From: JAZDOH01 sp043798815 | GTDB taxonomy: Bacteria; Patescibacteriota; Gracilibacteria; UM-FILTER-43-11 | Assembly (NCBI GenBank): GCA_043798815.1 | Contig: JAZDOH010000062.1 | Coordinates: 1-11,592 of the forward strand | DNA length: 11,592 bases | Reading direction: 5' to 3' | Shown: piece after piece, positions 5,580-11,592 of the stretch | Layout of the letters: each line of letters starts with the position of its first letter | How positions within the stretch are numbered: position 1 is the stretch's first letter | Notes under the pieces: generated by a model | What the model was told of the DNA's origin: nothing | Database searches by the model: none | What the model saw: the letters and a program-made list of their open reading frames with translations, nothing else | Translations under genes and position numbers: made by a program

Positions 5580-7310
5580 TTATTCAGTGGGGTTAGGAGA
5601 ATTAAGTGGGGTGGGCTGAGCCTCAAACCGCTGTACCACGGTAATGGTTTTTGGATTTGGAGTGATCCGGTTTCCGGCCAGATCTTCCAAATCTTTGAGT
5701 TCAATTTTGTATCGCTCCAAATCCTGACGGACGACGTTTTCCAATTTCAATCGGGTGATGCTCGGGGTCACCAGTTCCACTGAAACCACTTTGGCTTCAT
5801 CTTTTGCCTCATTGACTTTGTTGTCATCCCAAATGAAGTAACGAGTGGCGTCTTTCGCGCTGCCGGGAACCAAAGGCTCGCTCCAATAGATTTCGATGGT
5901 GTTCAGATCAATGAATTTTTGCTCCAGCGGATACGGAGGAGTCCGGTCGCCTCCAAGCATTAACGTTAAATCGCGATCGGTGGTTAAAACTCCGTTCCAC
6001 ATGGCCCGATTCTCGCGCACTTCAAAATCCGTACTTTCCAGGATGGTATCCGCAGGCCCCTCCAGCGTGAGATGGTATTCCGTGTCATTGCCCGACTGCT
6101 TTACGAGACGCAGATGGTAGGATTCTTCTTTGAGCGTGCGTGGAAGGGTGTAGTTGTAACTCAGTGTGGTTTTACTGCCCGCCGGGATGATCACTTTGAT
6201 GCCGATCACGGTAAAATCACCCTGCCGTTCGACGTTGCTATCCACAGGTTTGTCTTGGAGTGTGGCAGTTCCCGGAATATAAACTCGCAGATACCCTTTA
6301 TAATTATCGCTGTAGCTGTTGGTGAATCCGGGAAAACGCAACGTGACTTCGCTTTGAACTTCCGGCACCTCTTTGGCCAAATTCACGTAATGATGAACTT
6401 CCCGAGTCATGTAGCGATCGGCTTTTTTGGCGCCCAGGTTCGCGAGATTAGCGGAAAAAAAGTCGCTGTCTTCCGGCAATACCAGCGCGTTGCCCCAGTC
6501 GCGTTCGATGACACGCTGTTCCAGTCCGTCGCTCGCAAACCACAAGTAAAGATTTTTGTTTTTAAGGCCTTCCAAAATAACTTTTTTGGCAACGCCCGGA
6601 TGCCATTTGAGTTTTCCGACAAGCTCAGACGCCAAGGCACTCAAAATATCTTTCCGGCTCCCCAGCGCTTCTTCGCTGTGCCGATCCACATCATTCACGG
6701 CCAACTCGAGTTCCGCGAAAAGGTTTTGGCGCGTCAGCGTTTTACCATCCACTTCGATATCTCCAAGCTCCTCCACTAAATCTTCAATCAGACCAAAGTT
6801 CGCCACAATGACGCCATCCACATCCGCGTCGGGAAATTTCTTTTTATAAAAATCAACCAAGTCTTTGCTGACCGTTGGAAAATCCGCTTCCCAATTCGCG
6901 TCCCGGAACGTGTAGCCCTGATACCATTCGTTTTTGAGAAAATCTTCTTGCGGATAAGGTGGCTTCACATAGCTTGCCGTGTCGATTTCATACGAATTAT
7001 GGAATGACATCCCGCGGGGGAATCCGAGTAAGGTGTCCAAATTCCCGTAAGCCGTAATAAACCCCCCGCCCGGCCGCAATTCGTAATTGTTTTGGAGCAC
7101 GACGAGATAATTTTTTGCAAACCAAGTGAGCCCCAAATAATGGTTCATAAAAAATCGCAGCGGCCCGAGCCACCAATAGAACAGCAAAAATATTCCCAAC
7201 AAAACTCCAACGATGGTTAAAAATATTTTTTTAAACCTTCCGCTCACCTGAGGCAGGCGAAAAGCGGATACTCGTTTCTTCGCTGTGTAAGGGCTGTAAC
7301 CAGGTTCCAT
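5580..7310 (-). CDS. DUF4012 membrane-anchored surface protein with C-terminal Ig-like domain
   Basis: The 576-residue protein has a basic N-terminus (KKRVSAFRLPQVSGRFKK), one transmembrane segment at about 29-49 (IFLTIVGVLLGIFLLFYWWLG), then a large part expected to lie outside the membrane. 'NYLVVLQNNYELRPGGGFITAYG' (67-89) is the DUF4012 signature. The stretch from about 480 to 560 (FIDLNTIEIYWSEPLVPG ... YKIELKDLEDLAGNRITP) resembles a bacterial Ig-like SbsA-type domain, with its typical 'D.AGN'. The C-terminus is Pro/Asn/Thr-rich. DUF4012 proteins are common in Patescibacteria and Gram-positive lineages, but their role is unknown; cell-envelope or attachment work is a reasonable guess. 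The ATG at 7310 lies only 9 bases below a strong -10. It is the first gene of the apparent DUF4012-sodN-sodX operon. Confidence 0.88.
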   Translation of the reverse strand: MEPGYSPYTAKKRVSAFRLPQVSGRFKKIFLTIVGVLLGIFLLFYWWLGPLRFFMNHYLGLTWFAKNYLVVLQNNYELRPGGGFITAYGNLDTLLGFPRGMSFHNSYEIDTASYVKPPYPQEDFLKNEWYQGYTFRDANWEADFPTVSKDLVDFYKKKFPDADVDGVIVANFGLIEDLVEELGDIEVDGKTLTRQNLFAELELAVNDVDRHSEEALGSRKDILSALASELVGKLKWHPGVAKKVILEGLKNKNLYLWFASDGLEQRVIERDWGNALVLPEDSDFFSANLANLGAKKADRYMTREVHHYVNLAKEVPEVQSEVTLRFPGFTNSYSDNYKGYLRVYIPGTATLQDKPVDSNVERQGDFTVIGIKVIIPAGSKTTLSYNYTLPRTLKEESYHLRLVKQSGNDTEYHLTLEGPADTILESTDFEVRENRAMWNGVLTTDRDLTLMLGGDRTPPYPLEQKFIDLNTIEIYWSEPLVPGSAKDATRYFIWDDNKVNEAKDEAKVVSVELVTPSITRLKLENVVRQDLERYKIELKDLEDLAGNRITPNPKTITVVQRFEAQPTPLNSPNPTE

Positions 7311-7319
7311 GTCAGCGGC

Positions 7320-7328
7320 ATTATATCA
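7320..7328 (-). promoter_or_regulatory. Extended -10 promoter of the DUF4012-sodN-sodX operon (near-leaderless)
   Basis: On the minus strand the sequence TGATATAAT holds a perfect TATAAT -10 (7320-7325) with a TGn extension (7326-7328). The position for a -35 (TTCCTT, 17-base spacing) matches poorly, as expected for extended -10 promoters. Only 9 bases separate the -10 from the ATG at 7310, so transcription would begin about 2-4 bases before the start codon. Confidence 0.6.
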
Positions 7329-7351
7329 ATGTAATTAAAAATAAGGAATCA

Positions 7352-7381
7352 TTGCGCTGGCGCTCTTTAGAGTGCTAATAT
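7352..7381 (+). promoter_or_regulatory. Possible promoter of the SDR-ldh-acs operon
   Basis: TGCTAATAT at 7373-7381 is an extended -10 form (TG-C-TAATAT, 4/6 in the hexamer). A weak -35, TTGCGC at 7352-7357, lies 18 bases away. Transcription would begin near 7388, about 20 bases before the ATG at 7408. It is divergent from the DUF4012 promoter and overlaps the dyad at 7358-7377. Confidence 0.4.
7358..7377. promoter_or_regulatory. Imperfect inverted repeat between divergent promoters
   Basis: TGGCGCTCT-TT-AGAGTGCTA forms an inverted repeat with two G-T type imperfections around a 2-base centre. Its right arm includes GAGTGCTAA (7370-7378), identical to one half of the HrcA-binding CIRCE element. 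The left half and the 9-base CIRCE spacer are not preserved. It overlaps the predicted SDR -10, so it could be an operator; chance is not excluded. Confidence 0.3.
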
Positions 7382-7407
7382 GGTTTCGAAAATTAACAAA
7401 CAAAAAT

Positions 7408-8166
7408 ATGAAAAACCTTTTTGATTTGTCCGGTAAAGTGGCTATTGTTACCGGCGCCAGTCGTGGATTGGGAAAGGCCATGGCTCTTGGGCTTGCTCAA
7501 TGCGGGGCGGATGTGGTTATTACCGATGTCTTGGATACTGAATCTGCGGTTCAGGAAATCAAAGCCCTAGGGCGTAAATCCATGGGATTAAAGGTCGATG
7601 TGACCGACAAAAAACAGATCGAGGACATGGTGGAAAAAGTCGTCGGCACGTTTAAACATATCGACATTCTCATCAACAATGCCGGGGTTTATTTCCCCAC
7701 CCCCATCAAGGATCTTAAAGAACAGGATTGGGACAAAATCATCAGCGTCAACTTAAAAGGAACCCTATTGTGCGCGCAGGCGGTGGGCAATCAGATGATC
7801 AAACAAAAATCCGGCGCTATCGTGAATGTTGCCAGCGTTGCCGGCATTATGGCTTTTGCCCAATCCGGCGCTTACAACAGCAGCAAGGCGGCGATTATTA
7901 TGCTCACCAAAACCCTGGCCATTGAATGGGCTTCTTACGGCATTCGTGTGAATGCCATTTGTCCGGGGATTTTTGCCACCGATATGACCAAAGGACTTTT
8001 GGGGGACAAAGGATTTCAGCAAATGGTTAGCTCCCGCGTTCCCATGAAACGTTACGGCACTCCCGATGAGTTGGCCGGCGCGGCGATTTATCTAGCTTCC
8101 GATGCCGCCAGCTATACCACCGGACACGCGTTGGTGGCGGATGGAGGATGGACGGTTGGACTTTGA
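7408..8166 (+). CDS. Classical short-chain dehydrogenase/reductase (NAD-type, FabG-like)
   Basis: This is a 252-residue classical SDR, the usual length. The cofactor loop is T15-G-A-S-R-G-L-G22. D40 at the end of strand 2 favours NAD(H) over NADP(H). NNAG is at 90-93, and the catalytic tetrad is N115, S143, Y156 and K160 (YNSSK). 'IRVNAICPGIFATDM' and the final 'SYTTGHALVADGGWTVGL' are typical. The frame is open back to a GTG at 7372, but I take the ATG at 7408 because the family begins with 'FDLSGKVAIVTG'. No Shine-Dalgarno is seen. By overall look it is close to sugar-acid or polyol dehydrogenases and to FabG; the substrate cannot be decided. It is the first gene before ldh and acs, so a role in the same redox or carbon pathway is possible. 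Confidence 0.92.
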   Translation: MKNLFDLSGKVAIVTGASRGLGKAMALGLAQCGADVVITDVLDTESAVQEIKALGRKSMGLKVDVTDKKQIEDMVEKVVGTFKHIDILINNAGVYFPTPIKDLKEQDWDKIISVNLKGTLLCAQAVGNQMIKQKSGAIVNVASVAGIMAFAQSGAYNSSKAAIIMLTKTLAIEWASYGIRVNAICPGIFATDMTKGLLGDKGFQQMVSSRVPMKRYGTPDELAGAAIYLASDAASYTTGHALVADGGWTVGL

Positions 8167-8177
8167 TAGAATCTTAA

Positions 8178-8197
8178 CTTGCCTGCCGGCAGGCAGG
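8178..8197. repeat. Palindromic repeat element (CCTGCCGGCAGG type)
   Basis: The 14-bp core GCCTGCCGGCAGGC (8181-8194) is a perfect palindrome, and the 20-bp span is palindromic except for one T/G pair. Repeats of this type, whose translation reads 'LPAGRQ', are ones I recall as frequent in Patescibacteria genomes; only one copy is in this window. It lies between the SDR stop and the ldh start and would form a G/C-rich hairpin in the mRNA. Its right arm overlaps the AGGA used as the ldh ribosome binding site. No U-run follows, so it is not a standard terminator. Confidence 0.8.
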
Positions 8198-8198
8198 A
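8195..8198 (+). promoter_or_regulatory. Ribosome binding site of ldh inside the repeat arm
   Basis: AGGA lies 8 bases before the ATG at 8207, a good Shine-Dalgarno spacing and one of the few such sites in this window. It supports the start at 8207 over the longer open frame that begins at 8102 inside the SDR gene. Three of its four bases are the end of the palindrome, so hairpin formation would cover them. Confidence 0.55.
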
Positions 8199-8206
8199 AA
8201 AACAAA

Positions 8207-9157
8207 ATGACTTCAAAAACATCTGCCCCGTTGAATGAAACCCGCGAAAGCCGCATTGCCATTATTGGCACCGGCATGGTGGGATCCAGTTTTGCTTACG
8301 CGGCCATGATTAAAGGGCTTGCCGCGCAACTTATTTTGATCGATTCCAGCGAAGATCGCGAAAAAGGGGAAGTGATGGATTTGACCCACGGACTTATTGG
8401 CGCGGAAGCCGGAAATGTGCGCGGAGGAGATTTAAAAGACTGCCGTGACGTGGATTTGATCGTGATCACAGCTGGTGCCGCCCAAAAACCAGGCGAAACC
8501 CGTTTGGATTTGGTCAACAAAAACGTCAAAATTCTTAGAGGCATCATCAAGGGCATGGGCAAACTGCGGAAAGGAACGGTGGTGATTATCGTCAGCAATC
8601 CTGTGGATATTTTGACGTATGTGGCTCAGCAGGAAATCCATTTACCGAAAGGCCAGGTTTTTGGCAGCGGAACATCATTGGATACTTCCCGTTTACGCTA
8701 CAACATCAGCCAAAAGCTGGGAGTGAATCTGCACAACGTGCACGGGTATGTGCTTGGGGAACACGGAGATTCCGAATTTGTGGCGTGGAGTTTGACCAAT
8801 GTTTCCTCCGTCCCCGCCACCAAACTTTTAACGGCGAAGCAAAAAAAGGATCTTGAATATAAAACCATGCGCGCCGCTTACGAAATCATCCAGCTCAAAA
8901 AAGCCACTTATTACGGCATTGGTGTGGTGGTCGCGGAACTGGTGGAAGCGGTGCTACATGATAAAAAATTCATTGTGCCCGTATCCACAGAACCTGGCGG
9001 CGCTTACGGGATAAAGGGAATATGCCTTGGTGTTCCTTGTGTACTTGGGCGCGGTGGTGTGGAGCGCGTGTGGCCGATCCCACTTGATTCCGCTGAAAAG
9101 AAAAAACTGAAAAAGTCCGCCCATTTGCTTAAAAAAATCCTTCGCCATGTCCGTTAA
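8207..9157 (+). CDS. ldh: L-lactate dehydrogenase, probably fructose-1,6-bisphosphate-responsive
   Basis: The enzyme reduces pyruvate to L-lactate with NADH, renewing NAD+ in fermentation. The 316-residue protein has the Rossmann loop G21-T-G-M-V-G26 and D46 for NAD. 'AGAAQKPGETRLDLVNKN' carries Q93 (canonical Q102, the lactate/malate discriminator; malate dehydrogenases have Arg) and R99 (R109). 'GSGTSLDTSRLRY' holds D159 and R162 (D168, R171), and 'GEHGDSE' holds catalytic H186 (H195). R164 and H179 match the FBP-binding R173 and H188 of allosteric bacterial LDHs, an inference from numbering. The ATG at 8207 is chosen because it has AGGA 8 bases upstream; an open frame continues up to 8102 but runs through the repeat. 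The gene's last 11 bases overlap the acs start. Confidence 0.95.
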   Translation: MTSKTSAPLNETRESRIAIIGTGMVGSSFAYAAMIKGLAAQLILIDSSEDREKGEVMDLTHGLIGAEAGNVRGGDLKDCRDVDLIVITAGAAQKPGETRLDLVNKNVKILRGIIKGMGKLRKGTVVIIVSNPVDILTYVAQQEIHLPKGQVFGSGTSLDTSRLRYNISQKLGVNLHNVHGYVLGEHGDSEFVAWSLTNVSSVPATKLLTAKQKKDLEYKTMRAAYEIIQLKKATYYGIGVVVAELVEAVLHDKKFIVPVSTEPGGAYGIKGICLGVPCVLGRGGVERVWPIPLDSAEKKKLKKSAHLLKKILRHVR

Positions 9158-11051
9158 AACCCGCTCCAAGCGCGATTTGACCGAAGTGCTGTTGAAAGAA
9201 AAAGAGATTTACCGGTTTCCGGCTTTTTCCTCCAGCCGTCGTTTACGGGAAACAGCGGAAGCCAGACGCGACCCGCTCCTTTTTTGGGAAAAGGCGGCAC
9301 AAGAGCTCAAATGGTTTAAGCCATGGAAAAAAGTCATGGAGGATCGCTATGCCCCCTTTTACCAGTGGTTCATCGGCGGAAAATGCAACATTGTTTCCAA
9401 TGCTCTGGATCGCCACATGGGGACGCCCACAGAAAAAAAGAAAGCCATCATTTGGGAAAGCGATACCGGCAATCAGCGCTCATTCACATACGGAGAGCTG
9501 TACCGCGCTGTGAACAAAATGGCGAATGGCCTAAAATCTATCGGCGTTAAAAAAGGAGACCGTGTGGCCGTTTATCTCCAAAATATTCCGGAAACCGCCA
9601 TCACCATGCTGGCCTGCGCCAAAATCGGAGCCGTGCATTCGGTGGTGTACGCGGGGTTTTCAAGCCACGCTTTAGCCACGCGCATCCGTGACGAGCGAGC
9701 CAAGGTTTTGGTGACATCGGACATCGGCCACCGCCGAGGCAAAGTGATTGATATGAAGTCGGTGTGCGATGAAGCGCTTAAAGATTGTCGGACGGTTAAA
9801 AAAGTCATTGTGGTGCGGCAATCCGGGCGACGTGTTTCCATGCGGCGCGGGCGGGATTTGTTTTACGCTGACCTAGTTCGCCACCAATCCGCGGAATGCA
9901 AAACGCAACCCATGGACGCGGAGGATCCCTTATTTATTTTGTACACGTCCGGCACCACCGGAAAACCTAAAGGCGTGGTTCATGTGCATGGGGGATACAT
10001 GGTGGGCATTGACCGCACTTTCCGCTGGGCCTTCAACATTCAGGGTGATGAAATGTACTGGTGCACGGCGGATCCCGGATGGGTTACGGGGCATAGCTAC
10101 ATTGTGTACGCCCCACTCATGTCTGGCATCACCACGCTGATGTTTGAGGGAGTTCCGGATCACCCAAAACCCGATCGGATTTGGAAAATCGTGGATAAAT
10201 ACAAAATCCAAATCCTCTACACCGCTCCAACTCTTATTCGTGCCCTGATGCGTTACGGGGACGCGTGGCCAAAAAAGCACAAACTCTCCTCGCTTCGCTT
10301 ACTCGGCTCCGTAGGAGAACCCATCAATCCGGAAGCCTGGAGATGGTATCACCGGGTTATTGGCCATAAAAAGTGCCCCATTGTGGATACTTGGTGGCAA
10401 ACAGAAACCGGTATGTTCATGATCTGCCCGCTCCCGGGAACTCCATTAAAACCCGGTTCCGCCGCCTTTCCTTTCCCGGGGATTGAAGCGGATGTAGTGG
10501 ATGCTCACGGGCGCTCCGTTAAAGCTGGCAAAGGTGGATATTTGGTCATCAAAAACCAATGGCCGGCCATGTTGCGCACGGTTTACAAAGACCCCGGACG
10601 CTACAAAAAAACGTACTGGAAAAAAATCAAAGGGGTTTACCTCACCGGGGACATCGCTCGGAAGGACAAAGACGGTTATTTTTGGATTCAGGGGCGTTCG
10701 GATGACGTGCTTTCCATCGCGGGTCATCGTATTGGCCCCGCGGAAATCGAAAGCGCTTTGGTGAGTCACCCCGCGGTGGTAGAGGCCGGAGTCATCGGCA
10801 AACCTCATCCCATTAAAGGGGAAAGCGCCAAGGCTTTTGTAATCCTGCGCCGCGGTTATAAACCTTCCGACGAACTCATTGCCGAACTCAAAAAACACAT
10901 CCGCAGTGAACTGGGACCCATTGCCGTGACGGATGAAATTGAATTCATTGATAAACTTCCCAAAACCCGCAGCGGCAAAATCATGCGCCGTGTTTTAAAA
11001 GCAAAAGAGCTCGGCATTGAAGTGGGCGATTTAAGCACACTGGCGGATTAA
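9147..11051 (+). CDS. acs: Acetyl-CoA synthetase, AMP-forming
   Basis: The enzyme makes acetyl-CoA from acetate, ATP and CoA through acetyl-AMP, or can run in reverse. The 634-residue length is normal. The N-terminal ACS region has 'RRDPLLFWEKAAQELKWFKPWKKV' (41-62). The AMP-binding domain has P-loop 'YTSGTTGKPKGVVHVHGGY' and 'MYWCTADPGWVTGHSYIVYAPL', and 'VDTWWQTETGMF' with the Trp that restricts the pocket to short acyl groups. The hinge is 'YLTGDIARKDKDGYFWIQGRSDDVLSIAGHRIGPAEIE', and the end is 'LPKTRSGKIMRR', whose K611 is the catalytic lysine and usual acetylation site. The ATG at 9147 overlaps the last 11 bases of ldh, so the two are translationally coupled. 'GIEADVVDAHGRSVKAGKGGYLVI' is also typical. 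Acetate is the likeliest acid; propionate is possible. Confidence 0.95.
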   Translation: MSVKTRSKRDLTEVLLKEKEIYRFPAFSSSRRLRETAEARRDPLLFWEKAAQELKWFKPWKKVMEDRYAPFYQWFIGGKCNIVSNALDRHMGTPTEKKKAIIWESDTGNQRSFTYGELYRAVNKMANGLKSIGVKKGDRVAVYLQNIPETAITMLACAKIGAVHSVVYAGFSSHALATRIRDERAKVLVTSDIGHRRGKVIDMKSVCDEALKDCRTVKKVIVVRQSGRRVSMRRGRDLFYADLVRHQSAECKTQPMDAEDPLFILYTSGTTGKPKGVVHVHGGYMVGIDRTFRWAFNIQGDEMYWCTADPGWVTGHSYIVYAPLMSGITTLMFEGVPDHPKPDRIWKIVDKYKIQILYTAPTLIRALMRYGDAWPKKHKLSSLRLLGSVGEPINPEAWRWYHRVIGHKKCPIVDTWWQTETGMFMICPLPGTPLKPGSAAFPFPGIEADVVDAHGRSVKAGKGGYLVIKNQWPAMLRTVYKDPGRYKKTYWKKIKGVYLTGDIARKDKDGYFWIQGRSDDVLSIAGHRIGPAEIESALVSHPAVVEAGVIGKPHPIKGESAKAFVILRRGYKPSDELIAELKKHIRSELGPIAVTDEIEFIDKLPKTRSGKIMRRVLKAKELGIEVGDLSTLAD

Positions 11052-11125
11052 AAAGTCACACTCAACAACAGCCGGCAAACCTGCTATCTGCCAGGCATCA
11101 CCCTGGAGGCATTAATAGTCATAAG
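11052..11125. other. Convergent intergenic gap
   Basis: These 74 bases separate the convergent acs and thioredoxin-lipoprotein genes. A short CCAGG/CCTGG hairpin (11091-11095 with 11102-11106) is the only structure seen; it lacks a following U-run in either direction, so I do not call a terminator. Confidence 0.5.
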
Positions 11126-11592
11126 CTAAGGTCTGGGGCAACCTAATTGATCTGCAAGTATAGCGGGAAGACCCTCCCGATAACCACGAAGCCAGCTTCC
11201 ATCTGGCAATTGCATTGCAGGTACTTGCGTAAGGCCAGCTTTTTTACATGCAGGGCGAAAATCCCACAAATCAAGTCCACAATCTACGACTCTAAAGCCG
11301 CGAAAAGCATCAGCAAATTGATCACGTAGCATTTCACAATAATGACAAGCCTTCGAAGTGTATAAGGTTACTCCCGCATCTGCCAAGCATTCGGCAAAAG
11401 AGGTACGAGTTTCCGTAGGCCGCTTAGTACGAGCAGAAGAGGGCGCTGCTGAACTACGACCTTGATCAGAATCCACAAGACAGCCTGCAATGTGAGCACG
11501 AGTGCCAGTTGCATTGGCAGCTTCACAATCAGATTCAGGCGTTTTAGGTCGCCTTGCTGTTTGGCCAGGAGCTGCACAGCTCGCAAGAGTCA
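11126..11592 (-). CDS. Thioredoxin-fold lipoprotein, VKOR-type thioredoxin domain (5' end beyond window)
   Basis: The frame is open from the right edge to the TAG at 11126-11128, so the start lies outside; the GTG at 11474-11476 is an internal valine codon. The first visible residues, 'TLASCAAPGQ', fit a lipobox (L-A-S-C), with the lipid-modified Cys encoded at 11576-11578; the hydrophobic part of the signal peptide would be just off the window. A polar linker with two cysteines (ESDC...IAGC) is followed by a thioredoxin-like domain of about 85 residues: 'FAECLADAGVTLYTSKACHYCEML', 'RVVDC', 'FRPACKKAGLTQVPAMQLPDGSWLRGYREGLPAILADQLGC'. The CHYC pair is the probable redox centre and 'QVPAMQLPDGS' carries the cis-Pro loop. 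This pattern resembles thioredoxin domains fused to or paired with VKOR in disulfide formation. The canonical 'WCPHC' is replaced by 'ACHYC'. Probably acts outside the membrane in disulfide exchange. Confidence 0.72.
   Translation of the reverse strand, partial: TLASCAAPGQTARRPKTPESDCEAANATGTRAHIAGCLVDSDQGRSSAAPSSARTKRPTETRTSFAECLADAGVTLYTSKACHYCEMLRDQFADAFRGFRVVDCGLDLWDFRPACKKAGLTQVPAMQLPDGSWLRGYREGLPAILADQLGCPRP

Noticed and set aside
5111..5704. A 197-residue version of the Ni-SOD protein starting at 5704
   Set aside because: The extra N-terminus lies inside the DUF4012 gene and has no family match; the ATG at 5578 gives a normal 18-residue propeptide.
6072..6779. A 235-residue plus-strand reading frame inside the DUF4012 gene
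   Set aside because: It has no recognisable motifs and lies opposite a well-supported gene; a chance open frame.
8102..8206. A longer LDH N-terminus containing 'CLPAGRK'
   Set aside because: It is the SDR 3' end and the palindromic repeat read through in frame; the ATG at 8207 has a good Shine-Dalgarno.
11088..11109. Rho-independent terminator after acs
   Set aside because: The 5-bp stem is short and neither side has a U-run.
11368..11586. A 72-residue hydrophobic reading frame at the right edge, minus strand
   Set aside because: It is a shadow of the thioredoxin lipoprotein gene in another frame; its Leu/Val richness comes from the frame shift.

Overview
The window reads as a compact bacterial chromosome segment, most likely from a Patescibacteria/CPR-type lineage. 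The reasons are intergenic gaps of 1-100 bases, several overlapping genes, few good Shine-Dalgarno sites, a DUF4012 envelope protein, a CPR-style VKOR-type thioredoxin domain, and a CCTGCCGGCAGG-type palindromic repeat of a kind I associate with these genomes. The taxonomic call is an inference from gene content; no rRNA or phylogenetic marker is present.

Layout. (1) Bases 2-1655, plus strand: the C-terminal part of a dGTPase, then nrdR one base later (both act on dNTP supply), then a DUF192 membrane-anchored protein with its own promoter at the 3' end of nrdR. (2) Bases 1659-4003, minus strand: dnaJ followed after 2 bases by a CtpA-type S41 protease, with a good promoter in front of dnaJ. 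(3) Bases 4060-4730, minus strand: a HicA-like toxin and an antitoxin that appears to carry a C-terminal ribbon-helix-helix domain. A perfect 14-bp palindrome lies between the -35 and -10 boxes of its promoter. (4) Bases 4792-7310, minus strand: DUF4012 protein, nickel superoxide dismutase (sodN) and its maturation protease (sodX), spaced 1 base apart and then overlapping by 26 bases. (5) Bases 7408-11051, plus strand: an SDR oxidoreductase, an L-lactate dehydrogenase and an AMP-forming acetyl-CoA synthetase that overlaps the LDH gene by 11 bases. A 20-bp palindromic repeat lies between SDR and LDH, and its right arm carries the LDH ribosome binding site. (6) Bases 11126-11592, minus strand: a thioredoxin-fold lipoprotein whose signal peptide runs off the window.

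Together these suggest an organism that ferments pyruvate to lactate and exchanges acetyl-CoA with acetate, controls its dNTP pools, and meets oxygen, since it carries a complete Ni-SOD plus maturation protease pair. The most interesting points are the DUF4012-sodN-sodX operon, the HicAB-like module with its candidate operator, the repeat hairpin that overlaps the ldh start region, and the Cys-rich thioredoxin lipoprotein at the right edge. No gene-free stretch exceeds 100 bases.
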